DNA of 64,000 nt from Laburnicola sp. R22_1 (GCA_014281115.1 JACONQ010000004.1:310001-374000); one strand, 5' to 3'; shown: positions 10,562 to 21,671, numbered from the stretch's first letter. The notes: generated by a model not told the origin, from the letters alone. A program made the numbers and translations.

Positions 10562-11359
10562 TGTAGGCATCAGGCTAGGTTGCGGTCAGGGATTGCCACA
10601 GATATGACTTGACGGAGTTTATAAGATAAGCAGTGGCGCCGCGGTGATACTTTTCCTTTTTACGCTAATCTTCCAGGCTAGCTTTGTAAAGCTGGAAGGC
10701 GAAGCCAGCATTTGTTGTCTTAGAATTGGCTGATGATTGAGTAGAAGCACTGGGTATTACAGGACGTGCGCCTAGCGACTTAGTGCTTGTATAGTAGTCC
10801 TAAGAGCTGTGTAGAATGGCGAGCGGCTTGAATTCCTTAAGAAAAGGACTCCAGTTCTCAGGCCCTGAGAGCTTGATTTTGGGTGGTTTTACCGTTGATA
10901 TGATGAGTTTTCTAGAGGCAGGGTAAGAATGCGGGGTGGTGGGTGGGGGGGGGAAGAGACGGGCTTAATGTTGAATGTCTTGGGCTGCTTGACGTGCGTG
11001 CAGGGATAGCGTGACGCGCATGGGCTATAGGTGTGTGAAAAGTTGTATGTGCGGCCGCATTAACCCTGTTAAGGCTAGTGTAAAAGAGATGCTACCTGTA
11101 AATATAAGGGAGCCTTTGAGAGCGACTAGAGTTGTAGCGGTCCTGGAGCTGAGGATAATGAGCGACGATATGTATGTTGTTGTAGCGGTCCCTGGCTGTG
11201 TAGCTGAGTTACGCGTTAGGAACGCGAGGACTTATAACCTGTAGGAATTAGGCTAGGTTGAAGACATGAGTTGATTTATTGAGTTGGTGTTCTAACTATC
11301 TAGAACACTGGACTGAATATGGGATAAGGTCACGTGATATGACACGCTAACAACCAACA
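10562..11359 (+). mobile_element. LTR-like non-autonomous element in the GMC gene
   Basis: The element begins TGTAGG, ends CAACA and is flanked by the 5 bp duplication GTATC (10557-10561 and 11360-11364). Removing it makes the GMC reading frame continuous across the junction, which proves an insertion. The first ~21 bp recur near the right end at 11240 (TGTAGGaatTAGGCTAGGTTG), suggesting a 3' LTR of about 120 bp (11240-11359) and a diverged 5' LTR. A GTGGCGCC tract near 10632 could be a primer-binding site. No coding capacity is seen. Confidence 0.7.
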
Positions 11360-11915
11360 GTATCCCAGCTTCGTGACCTATCTCTCCGCATCAGATGTAT
11401 TTGGCTCGGAACTGGGTGAGATCGTGGACCAGATCAGTGCAAATACCTAGATATCAGCAGCTATGCCGAGAAGATAGCCACGGACCTGCCACCGAATGAG
11501 ACTACAATCGAAAGGGAGGAACAACTTATTCAACTACAACTTGATCTAGCTTTCAAGAAAAAACAGCACCGTGCCATTGGCAGAACTTGTATGGTTCCCA
11601 AATGGTAACGCTGTCACGGTCGCGTTTTGGGCTCTTCTGCCTTTTTCCCGCGGCGCCGTTCACTTTACCTCTACATCGCCGACGCAGACCCCACGCATCG
11701 ACCCAAACTTCTTCCAGCTTCCAATTGATGGTCTCATTCAGGCAGCAGCTGCCATGAAAGTTCGTGAATACTTCACTACATCTCCACTTTCTGAGCTTGT
11801 CATCTCAGAAGTTGCGCCAGGTATTGATGCAGTGCCTGCGGGTGCTGGACGGAGGGACCCCGCTTGGCAAGATTGGATTGCGGCCTCGTTCGGATCGAAC
11901 TCTCATCCAGTAATT

Positions 11916-12115
11916 TTTTTGTGAACAAAGCTGCATCCCGCAACTATACTATGGCAAAAAAGAAAATCTAGCTATAACCTATTTTTCTGTGTACCAGCTC
12001 TGTGAGATACCCGTGGTCCATGTGAATACACGTGACTGAGTTGATGGCGCGCTCATCGTTCGGCACCCCGCAAGGCCGTTGAGTACACTGGCAGGGTCGA
12101 CTCAACCACGGTTCA
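11916..12115 (-). mobile_element. SINE-like insertion with 19 bp target duplication
   Basis: The 19 bp GAACTCTCATCCAGTAATT at 11897-11915 is repeated exactly at 12116-12134, and both copies encode the same GMC segment. The left copy is followed by T residues, i.e. a short poly-A tail if the insert is read on the minus strand. At its minus-strand 5' end TGGTTGAGTCG (12098-12108) fits the RNA polymerase III A box TRGYNNARNNG. I do not see a good B box. A short retroposed, tRNA-like SINE is the simplest reading. Confidence 0.55.
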
Positions 12116-12670
12116 GAACTCTCATCCAGTAATTACTGCTGCTATGCGAAGCCAGGAGCTTGGTGGTGTGGTCAATAGCGAGGGAAAGGTTTATGGTGCT
12201 GCGAACATGAGGATTGTAGATGCTAGTTTATTTCCGACGCAAATCAGCGGTCATTTGAGCGCGAGTATCTACGCTACTGCGGGAAAGATTGCTGACGGAA
12301 TAAGGCGGTCTAAGAACTATCAGTGTCTCTGTGCCCAGCTAGTATCTCATTTGTATTTGCTATCTTGGTAGTATCGGGCACGAAAGGATGATCTTGCCCC
12401 GTCTAATGTTGTAATTACTCCATGCATCACTTGTTATGTCAGAAGCTTTGTACCAGGAAGTACAAATGATCGTGGCTTATCTCACATTGATAACCAAGTG
12501 GAGCTGCGGAATCGTAGTGTTATCTAGAATGAGTACCCCACTTTGAAGAGCTTGCCGCTTTACCGAATGCGCTACTTAGGTATATACATGTAACCACGCC
12601 CACTCGAAACTTCGTCGCTTCTTCTAGCGTCCATCAACTGACCCCTAGGCCGTACAAGAAATACACCTCA

Positions 12671-13869
12671 ATGATGGCTACAGCAACCGTACCAGCGGGT
12701 TCAGTGACGAACCAAGCCCGTTCCAGGGCCTATCTCCACTCACGCCTCGCAGCAAAAGACACAACAACGGACTCTGAATTCACTATCCCGACAATCGATC
12801 TGACACCCTCCTTTTCAAAATCTTTGGAGGATAGACTGTCCGTAGCCGCACAAATTCGCAAGGCGTGCACTACCTCGGGTTTCTTCTACATTACGCATCA
12901 CAGGATCCCCTCCACCACGCTGCAGTCCATCCTAAACCAAGCAGAACGATTCTTCAGACTTCCTGAAGCTACAAAGCAAGAATTGCATATCAAGAAGAGT
13001 AAATATGGGTATGGCTGGGAGCCAAGTGAGTACACGTCAATAGCCGGCGACAAAGAGACAAAAGAGGGGTATAACTTCGGATATGAGGAGGGATTGGATC
13101 GCAGTGGTGGAGATGGAAAGTACAGAAACTTGGATGGTACAGATGGGAAGGCGAATGTTTGGCCAAAAGAGGAGGATCTACCTGGGTTCTATGAAGCGGT
13201 GGGGGAATATTATGGTGCTGTGAGTTAGAAACATCCTTATATGAGACGTGGTAGTTCATAGCTAATGATTCCTAGGTGTTGGATCTCGCTCGCCATCTAT
13301 TCAGACTCTTTGCGCTCTCTCTCGACTTGCCGGAAGATCATTTTGATTCGGTGACTACGCACCCGGGGGGCATCGCTCGCTTGCTGTACTATCCCCCGCC
13401 CAAAAACCCGCAACCCGGTAAATCGGGCGTATCTCGAGAGGAAGAACATATCGGCATCGGCGCGCATTCCGACTACGAATGCTTTACGCTCCTCCTGACC
13501 TCCACCACCCCTGGTCTAGAGATCCTGAAGCCGTCTGGGCACTGGCACACCGCAACCCACATACCTGATGCCTTCATCATCAATGTCGCAGACTTTCTTA
13601 TGCGGTGGACAAACGGCGTCTACAAGTCCGCTATCCATCGCGTAGTCAACAGAAGCAGCTACGTCAGATACAGCGTACCCTTCTTCTTCTCTATTAATTA
13701 TGAGGCGGTTGTTGAGACACTGCCGACGTGCCTGGGGGAAGGAGAGAAGCCCAAGTATCCGCCTATTGGGGCGGGAGAAAATATACTGGAGAGACTGAAC
13801 GATACGACCAAAGATGGAGCTGGATTTTTCGGGAATGGGGAGGTTTTTGATAAGGATGAGAAGAACTAG
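12671..13869 (+). CDS. 2-oxoglutarate/Fe(II)-dependent oxygenase (isopenicillin N synthase fold)
   Basis: Exons 12671-13219 and 13276-13869, with a 56 bp GT-AG intron in phase 0, give 380 residues. The N-terminal DIOX_N part includes TIPTIDLTPSF and SGFFYITHHRIP. The iron-binding facial triad is visible as His247 and Asp249 in GAHSDYECFTLLL and His304 in AIHRVVN. The 2-oxoglutarate-binding pair RxS is Arg314/Ser316 in RYSVPFFF. Length and motif spacing are normal, so the enzyme should be active. Two adjacent ATGs (12671, 12674) could start it. It lies just downstream of the GMC remnant and may tailor the RiPP product, or be an unrelated neighbour; the sequence cannot decide. Confidence 0.88.
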
Positions 13870-14345
13870 GCTTGCTTTTAGCACAGTCGATGTTCTGTTC
13901 CTTCACCTGTATTACTTCTCGGGCGCATTGTTCCTCGTAGAAGGTTCTGTCGCCATACTTGGTAGAATAGGAAGTGCGCATTCGATTGACAATGCACTGT
14001 ATGTATTTCAAGCTCACAGACCCAACGTGTTAACGTCAAGTTCTTGCATGCGTCATCGATGGATGTAAGTATGTCAGATTAGCTTCCACAATTGTTAGCA
14101 TTCTTCAGCTACAAACCAGAAGCCTTATACTAAAGATTGGAGCACCTCATCCACATACGACCATAGGACCTGGAGAACAGGGCATCCCGTTCGATCTTCC
14201 CATCGTTAAGCCCAATAACTAGCGAACAATCGCTGTTGTATGTTTTTGACCTTTTTTTTCTTTTGGCGGTGAAGCCTCACCTTTGCATAATGTCTATATT
14301 ATGCACATGCTGGCTGGCTCCCTAGACGTCCTCTTTCTCTTGACA

Positions 14346-14376
<31 letters not shown>

Positions 14377-14388
14377 CGCAGTCTCGAC
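13870..14388. other. intergenic and leader with TTG microsatellite
   Basis: It contains the 3' flank of the oxygenase gene and, at about 14346-14376, a run of ten TTG triplets immediately before the sequence TTCGCAG and the ATG at 14389. The triplet run would lie in the leader or a leader intron of the next gene. Nothing else is recognised. Confidence 0.5.
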
Positions 14389-15200
14389 ATGGCACACGGT
14401 CCCGAAGTTGCGTATTCGCGAGAAGGGTTAGAAGTCTACCACCACCAGCCGCCGATTTCCAACGAGATTTCGTACCAGTCGCATTCACCGCAGTATTCCC
14501 AGCAACTGCTGTCGCACAAGGAAGCTGATGCAGACGAGCATAATTCCGGAGGATCACAGAAGAAATCGCCACTCATCTGTGGAGTGAGGCGGTCGACCTT
14601 CTGGCTCGCCGTGATACTGGGTGTCGCCGTGGTAGCCGCGGCCGTAGACGGCGGCGTAGGAGGTTCCATCGCCGTGCAAGCCGCACGGTACATGGTACAG
14701 GATCTATCGGCTCGTGTAGAACTCGCACATGCGCAGATCCAAAGACGCGTCGAATTCCCAACCAACCGGCCAGACCAACGCCTCCCCCGTCACCGTAACA
14801 GACGGCGCACCCTCGCCCACCGCATCATCAAACGTATACGCACCTTTCCCGCCCCAAGACGTCCTCCGAATAGGCAACTCCTGCTCCGGGGACACCATCC
14901 AATCCTTCCGCCGCCACAAGTTCTCCTGCCAGGAGAACACAGATTCGCAAGGAAATGACATAACGGGGATAATAGCCTACACACTACGAGCGTGCATCGG
15001 CGCCTGCAGTACCTATAACATAAAAAACGGGACGCCAGCGTGCAAGGGCGTAACACTGAGTGAGGATCTAGCTACTTCGTATTCGGCCAACCTCGGGGCG
15101 AAATTGCTGGCTCAAGAATAAGATTAGTTCTAATCTTGTGGAGAGCGATACTGCCACTTTGGCTGTACTGCAAGATGACGAAGGATGGATACCCCAAGCG
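14389..15200 (+). pseudogene. single-pass membrane protein with Cys-containing outer domain, frameshifted
   Basis: The first frame (MAHGPEVAYSREGLEVYHH...) gives a polar N-terminus and a membrane segment around 14595-14670 ending in a Gly-rich GGVGGS. A second frame from about 14729 encodes a Ser/Thr-rich stretch and then FSCQENTDSQGNDITGII, AYTLRACIGACSTYN and ACKGVTLSEDL. Near 15105 one extra A shifts the frame again: NCWLKN, the expected continuation, is in a third frame. The first change could be an intron (62 bp, GTAGGA...GTGTAG, phase 0), but the second looks like a true one-base insertion or sequencing error. The fold resembles fungal surface proteins with an extracellular Cys domain; no function is assigned. 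The 3' end is uncertain. Confidence 0.55.
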
Positions 15201-16085
15201 CGTGGCTCTTTTTTCCTTTTTATTATTATTATGATTATTATTATTATTAGCAGAGACCGAGCTGGAGTGAGGATGCGTTCGTCGTCCGCGGATGGGAACT
15301 ACAATTCACAACTCCACAAAACATTCAACCTCTCATTTCCACTATCGACCCGCCCAACCCCCCATCCAAATCCAATAGAAGTACGAAACCTACCCAACTC
15401 ATCTAAGTAAGCCTTTTCCACCCCCCCAATCAACCAAACCAAACCAAACCAACCCCATCTCTCAACATACCCCCTACTTGATCCTACCTAACTCATCCAT
15501 CCTCCAGCCCCCAACTATAATAAACGACATCTATCTATTCATCTAAAAAACATTGCCCACTTACTTACTCACTCCACCCATCATCTCTAGCTAGCTAGCT
15601 ACCTACCTACCTACCTACAAAAAACCCAATTACTAAACCCACACAGAAATATAGACACATAGCTCCCGTTCCCCTCCCTCCCTCTAAAACAAGCCAGTTA
15701 GTAAGCAAAAACAAAACAAAATTACAAAACACCCGCAATAATAACACCCACACTCAACTCTCTAGCCTACCTAGCTCACCCCAGCCCAGCCCAGCGGCCC
15801 CAGCCCAGCCCAGCAAAAAAAAAAAAGAAAAGAAAAAGATACAAAAAAAAACAATGCATACATCTACCTACCCATCCATCTATCCATCCCCAGCTCTATA
15901 AATAAATGGCACCACGTAACAAAGACGAACAAAACCCCCCAACACACCCACCACCCATCCCCTTACCAACGCCCAAAATCTCCCCAAAAAAACAACGTCA
16001 TTAAAAAAAGCAAGAGTGGGAAACAAATCCACATGCTCAACCCCAACCGCAACCCCAACAACAACAAAAAAAGCACATTCTTACA

Positions 16086-16121
<36 letters not shown>

Positions 16122-16236
16122 AAACAACATCTTCTATTCCCTCCCCAACGCCATTATGATGCTGCCGCTGCGAACAAAAATCTGATTGCTTGATTGCTTC
16201 CTTGATTGATCGACCGATGCAAACCCGCGCATCGCG
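15201..16236. repeat. low-complexity, G-poor intergenic stretch with microsatellites
   Basis: Starts with an ATT/TTA run (15216-15249). From about 15300 to 16130 the + strand is almost entirely A, C and T. It includes CTAG/CTAC runs at 15591-15618, CCCAG repeats at 15780-15813, an AC run at 16084-16102 and an AG run at 16103-16121. No coding frame. It lies between two convergent gene ends. Confidence 0.6.
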
Positions 16237-18644
16237 TCACCTTCCAAACCCATTCTCTCTCCCCGCCGCCATCACAGCCGCAGACGCCGGCTTCCAAATC
16301 CGCACTCTCGCATCGTCGCCCGCAGACGCAAACACTTTAGGATCCGTAGGGTGCCACGCCACAGCGTTGACGCAGCCAGGGTGAGCATCAAGGGCCTCAA
16401 CTAGCAGACCGTTACTCCTCCAGATGTAGATCCGAGAATCTAAACGCACCATCAGCCCGAGCACAGTGCACACACGCAAAGAAAAAAAAAGAGAGAGAGA
16501 GACCTACCCTCACTACCGCTAACAACAAAATTCTCATCAGCGCCGCCAAACGCAGACCGTATGATGAAATTCTCCTGCACCTGTCCCTCGAACCTCTGGA
16601 TCACTTCACCAGAGTCAATCTCCATGAGCTTTATCCTGTTCTTATTCATGCTGATGAGCATATGCCGCGAGTCCTGGCTGATGGTGACGCTGGTGAGCTT
16701 AACATCGTCAAAGTGCCATTCGCACAGCTTTTCGTAAGACGTAAAGTCATAAACCAAAATCTTCTTCTCGAGGAGAACCACGAGGCGCGTGCCATCTGCC
16801 GATACCGCCAGATCGTTAACTCGGAGATGGTCCTCTTGGAAAGCGTGTACTCTCCGCCCATTGAGATCCCAAACACAACAGCCGAAGTTGGTATCTTGCG
16901 AGCCGATAACGACATATTCGCCGGACGGTGCCCAAGCAGCGGTAGTGCAAGGGTAGGTGAAATCACTAATGCACCTCAGGCACGTCCCCGACTACAAAAG
17001 TTAGCAGGATCATGTAACAGAATGATGATATGCACTTGCCTGGACATCCCATATCCGGGCCGAGTTTTCCTGTTGTGCGCAACATGTTATGATCTTCGTG
17101 TCATCAGGACTCCATGCTATGTGAGTCACACCAGCGTCATGCTCATCGAAGATGTACAAAACCTTGTACGTCTTGGTGTCATATATGACAACCGTTTGAT
17201 CTTTGCTTGTTGACGCAAGCATGGTACCATCGTTTGAGTATTTTAGATACCATACCTCGTCGCGGTGGTTTTTAAGCTCTAATACAGGCTTCATGGGGAA
17301 CTCATCCCGATCGCAGTTGTGATCAACATAAAGTGATGGGGAGTCGGCGGTGTTGTGGTAAAGGCAATTCGAGATCCAGCCGTCTTTGACCTCGTCTAAA
17401 AGGGCTGCTAACCGGTGTTCTGGAATCATCACACTGGGAGAAATCGACTCTGGCATGTGTCAGCTAAAAAGCGACGGTGGATAGTGCAGCTTACTGGAAA
17501 GTTCGGAAAGCAGAAGCTTCCGGGATTCGCCCTCCGCTCCATCCCAGGCTGCTTGTGAGTGGAGGTCCTCGGCAGAGGGACACATGATGAGGCTGCAAAT
17601 GATTAGAATGTTGCATGTAAGTGATGGAAACCGGTGAGAGACTGACCTGGAAAGAATATGCAGCCTACCCACGTCTTGGTGAAGCGGCGTCAGCTCTTGC
17701 CGCAGCACCATGAGAGCCTTTCCTAAATCTCTCCTCTCCAGCAACTCCAGGTACTTTTGTTGCTTCAGCCAAAACAACATTTCGTCGCGATTTGCGCCTT
17801 CGGTGAGCGGCAGCCCGTCAGCACGGTGTGAGTTCGACATTGACCGCGCCTTGCCCCATGATTTACCATACCGCCCAGCAGTACCGAGATGTATGCCTCC
17901 GCCATTGTCATAAGAATTTGTCCCAAATAATAACTCTTCTGCTTCAGCCCAGTCTCCACTGAGCACAGCACTGCGAAACGCCGCCACTGTCGGGCCCTCT
18001 AATGTATAGCCGCTCTCGTTCACCAACGCGCCTGCGGCATTGCTGTAGCCCAGGTCCGTTAAACTCTGTATCAATATCCGGGTGACCTCTTCCCTGTCAT
18101 GGCCGAAGAAGGTCGATGGCAAGGCCTTGCCGTTCGCTACCGAGCTCCCATTCGTATAGGAGCCGTTGCTCTCGGATTTGTGTGAGTCACCGTTCGCCAT
18201 GTTGGGCCGACCCGACCTGGGGCCGGGCGAGCGGAGGGAGCCATTCGTATAGCTCTGTGCGGGCGATTGGGACCGTTTTGAGCCATCGGTGTCCAGGCGC
18301 ATGGTCCCGTCTTGTCTGCGCCTTCGTTTCTTGGTGTGACGTGAGGGCCCGCCTCGCGCGAGAGGAAGATCCGAGCTCTCGGAGAGGTGGTCGCTCTCCG
18401 AAGCACTGTGCCTGCGTTTGGTGGTATGCGGTCGCGTAGAGGCGGGCGGGGTGGCGGTGGCTGGAAGGTCGGAGGCGCTAGCTGCGGGATGGAGGGCGGG
18501 TTCGGGGGCTGAGATTGCTGGGAAGGAAGAAGCTGGGGAGTTCGGGAGGGCTGGGTGGGCGGAGGTGACTGGGGAAGGGGCGTCGGGGGCGGTTTCGTCT
18601 GCCAGGACGAACGCTGGGGAGGTTACCCGCAGTGATTCGAGCAC
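16237..18644 (-). CDS. gid7: Gid7/WDR26-type LisH-CTLH-WD40 protein of the GID/CTLH ubiquitin ligase
   Basis: Exons 17647-18644 (5' end open), 17495-17592, 17040-17449, 16508-16991 and 16237-16439 join in frame; at least 730 residues. A basic Ser-rich N-terminus is followed by a LisH (ILIQSLTDLGYSNAAGALV), a CTLH region (AAFRSAVLSGDWAEAEELL) and WD repeats (STSKDQTVVIYD, SARIWDV, NFGCCVWDL, SEDSRIYIWRS, DDARVRIWK). The link ISPSVMIPEHRLAALLDEV is typical of the WDR26/Gid7 family, which scaffolds the GID E3 ligase that degrades gluconeogenic enzymes. The intron at 16992-17039 has a GC donor (CAG|GCAAGT). The main frame has no ATG before residue 115 of the stretch and is closed upstream by an in-frame TGA, so the true start is probably in an upstream exon. 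Confidence 0.85.
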
Positions 18645-19685
18645 ACGTCGGTAGAGGCGGCCGTGCCCTCAGATGGCGCGCTGGCGAGGAATGTGCGGTT
18701 TCATAGGATGCTCGAACGCGGAGAAGCTGGGCCCGGGAGGGTGTGCTGGCTGGTGGGCGGTTGGCAGGGGCGACGGGCGCGCTCGGTGTTGGTGGTGAGC
18801 ACTTGACGATGTCACCAGCGGGGGCAATGACGGCGGCTTGTCGAGGCCGTCTCTCTCTTTCTCGGGGCGGACAGCGTTCCGGTAGACAGCGTGCGGAGGG
18901 CTGGCCCTGTGTGCGAGTGGTGGCAGACTATGCTGGCCGTGGTGGACAGCTTGTGGTCTTCATACGAACAGCAGGTGCTAACCTTAATCCGGAACACTCC
19001 CTCGGTGCAACACTGCCACTTGACCTCTGGAAGCCGCCAACGATGGCCGCGGGTGGGATGGCTCGCCCAACGGTAGATGTGAAGCGTGGGAACAGGTGTG
19101 AATGCAACCAGGGTGCCGTGCGTGGAGAGTGCATTCCCTTTCCCCGACTGCACCGCGCCAGAGGTACAACGGCCGCGACGCGAGCCCAGCAGTGTCACGG
19201 GGCGCTGGAGGTGCCCAGGTGTGTAATCGCCGCGATAAGAAGCGCACTAACCCGCACAGCACCCGCCGTCACCGTCACCCCGCGCGAGCCGCCGCCATCA
19301 TTCATGCTCCAGAAACAGGACACGGGCTAGCTGTCTTCCTGCTGTACAGTCTGCCTTCTTTGTGCTGGTCGTTGGACAAACGAATCGTCTGCGAGCTGCA
19401 CACGTCACATGAAACCAGTCATCGAACTCGGACCCACTAGCTGTCATCTCCATCTAGCCAGTCCTGGCCTAGGAAGCTCGTGGCCATCAACCGGCATCAA
19501 CCGGCATCAACAGGCATCAACAGGCAAAGAAAGAGACACACACCCAGGCCGCGATTCGAAATAAATAGCCCGCAGGAATTATATACAGCATGAACCCAAA
19601 GCTGTCGTATACGCGTCACCCCGGGCTAAGTAATACGATTGCTACCGGAACGGCATTGTGAACCCATCCAAACATTCCAAAGCTT
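18645..19685. other. intergenic, upstream of Gid7 and downstream of beta-glucosidase
   Basis: GC-rich with many overlapping open frames on both strands, none with domain character. The missing 5' exon and promoter of the Gid7 gene should be in the left part. A 10 bp tandem repeat lies at 19485-19524. Confidence 0.5.
19485..19524 (+). repeat. 10 bp tandem repeat, four copies
   Basis: Unit CATCAACCGG twice, then CATCAACAGG twice, head to tail. It lies in the 3' flank of the beta-glucosidase gene. Confidence 0.85.
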
Positions 19686-21671
19686 TCATAATTCCATCGT
19701 AGAGTTGCTGCCAGCTTCGTGCTGCCTGAACCAATTTAAGAACTGGAACACGGAGGCCTTGGGCGTCCGCTCCAAGCTCGTGTAGTTGACGTATTGCAGC
19801 CCGAATCGCACCTGGCTACCCTCACCCCACTCGAAGTTGTCGAAGATGGCCCATCCCCACGCACCCGTGACATTCACCTTGTCCTCCGTAATCGACAGCA
19901 AGATCTGGTCCAGGTAATGTTGAAAGTAGTCCGCGCGGCGTAGATCCCAGAGTGCCGGAGCCAGGCTGGACCATTCGCCCTCAAAGGGCTCAGCGAAGCC
20001 GAATTCGGTTACCACAATATCTGTAATCGACGGAAAGAGTACGCTGGTGATGTGTTTGAGGTACTTTCGGACACCCGACGGAGCCGAGTACAACCAGCTC
20101 ATTGCCGGATCGGCAGCTGGGCCGATCGGGAAGCCGATGGGAGAAATTGACCTCGAACCTGCGCAGTCTGGGAAGCCGGGATGCGATCGATTGGAAGCAC
20201 AGGCTTCGACGCCACCATCGATTTCGTATGCGATGAACGATGTGTATGGGTCGATGGCAAAAAAGTCGCATGAGCCTTTGATCAAGTCTTTCTCATCTTG
20301 AGTGAGCTCAGGAAGTAGATCACCCAGGGTATCCTTGAGCGACTGCGGGTAGTCGCCGTCAGTCCACGGGCCCCCAAACCAGCCAATGGAGAAATCAAAG
20401 TTGCGTTGGCGTGCCACCTCATCTTCTGGCTTGGTGCTGTTGGCCTCGAAGTAGTTGCCAGAATTCTTGAAGGTAATTCGACCTTGGCCCTTAAACTCGT
20501 TGTGGTACCATTTCGCAACCTTTGCGTGCGCCAACAGGGTATGGTGTCCGCACAGGAAACGAGCTTCATCGCCCCCGGTTACGCCATTTGGCGCAGGGTA
20601 GTACTCACCAGCAGGGTAATACGAGTATTGCCAGTTGCAGTATTGTGGTTCGTTGATCGTGAACCACTCATCCACATACTCATCATATCTTGTAATGACG
20701 AATTTGGCGTAGTTGAAAAAGTCATCCACGACACGGCGATCGGTCCACCCACCGTACTCGGAGAAAAGTGCAAGCGGCGTGTCCCAATGGAAGAGTGTCA
20801 CTGATGGATGAATACCATTGGCGAGCATTTCGGAGATGACGTCGTCATAGTGCTTCACGGCGGCTTCGTTGACCGGGCCGTGGCCAAAGGGGAAGAAACG
20901 TGGCCATGAAAAGCTTGGGCTGAATGCTGTACATAGTCAGTTAATTGCACGTGCAATGCGCAAACTTCTAATGCCCAATTGAAAGTTCGGAGAAATAGGG
21001 TGCCCCAATGACTTTTGAATCAGGGCTGCGTCTTCTTGAACACGCGGCACGCAATGAAAGGCCACCAATACATACCAGGCATGCCCAATCCCTTCAGCCT
21101 CGCAAAATCCTGCTTGTACAGCCAGTAGTGGCTAGCGACCACATCTCCCGTCGAGTTATCCTTGACATGCTTGGGCACCCTGTGCTGCATAAGAGTAAGA
21201 TACGAGCCAATACACTCATCATGTGCTTTAGCTTACAGCCAGTAAATCCCAAATACTTGGCCCTTTCCCTTCGTCCCTCGCAGCCCCTTCAATCTGGTAG
21301 GAACTGCTGCTAACACCCCACCTGAAACCCTTCGGAAGCTTCACGTTGGCGAGTTCCGGGTAGTTGGAGCCGACGAGAGCATGGAAACGGTTGCCATCCG
21401 GCTGTGCGTATGCAGTCGGCTCTGGGGTCGGTTCGACGGTGGTGGTGACTGGCCCTGTGGAGACGGGGCCGACCATATTCCAAAGCTCGTTGAGCGCATT
21501 CTCCGAGAAATCGCTGCGGTTGAAAGCAGTTGGCTGAGCCGAAGCATTGAAGCTTGCAGTGCTGTAGCCGGAAGGCAATGTGAAAGTGGGAGACGAGCCA
21601 TTGGCAGATAGTGCAGAGACCAGAGGGGAGATAGAGAGGACAAAAGGAAGGAGAGAGAGTAATTGAGCCAT
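19686..21671 (-). CDS. secreted GH1 beta-glucosidase
   Basis: Exons 21237-21671, 21076-21184 and 19686-20926 with introns of 52 and 149 bp give 594 residues. A signal peptide ([20 protein letters not shown]) and a Ser/Thr-rich N-terminal segment precede the GH1 domain, which begins [20 protein letters not shown]. The acid/base Glu is in FTINEPQ (Glu274) and the nucleophile in VVTEFGF (Glu489), the fungal variant of the usual [27 protein letters not shown] and SWPRFFPFG are standard GH1 segments. Several NxS/T sites fit secretion. It hydrolyses terminal beta-glucosides, probably cellobiose or plant glucosides. Length is normal and no lesion is seen. Confidence 0.9.

Larger units (their letters stand above)
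9555..12371 (+). pseudogene. broken GMC-family oxidoreductase
   Basis: A secretory N-terminus is followed by the FAD-binding motif [18 protein letters not shown]. Further GMC landmarks follow in order: GKALGGTTTINGM, VILSAGSLRSP, GVGNPTVLQPLGI, and near the C-terminus NSHPVITAAM (catalytic His region) and SGHLSASIYATAGKIADGI. The frame is lost by a shift near 9800-9815, adjacent stops at 9967-9972, a missing stretch around 10360, an insertion at 10562-11359, a stop at 11449, at least one shift before 11560, and an insertion at 11916-12115. The last exon-like piece is 12144-12371. The intact ancestor would resemble a secreted aryl-alcohol/glucose-oxidase-type flavoenzyme. It lies between precursor and oxygenase genes, so it may once have belonged to the RiPP locus. 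Confidence 0.88.

Noticed and set aside
11011..11244. 77-codon frame inside the LTR-like element
   Set aside because: No protein family character; the element ends and target duplication explain this DNA as noncoding insert.
18743..19440. Long GC-rich open frames between Gid7 and beta-glucosidase
   Set aside because: Several overlap on both strands, as expected from GC-rich noncoding DNA with few stops.
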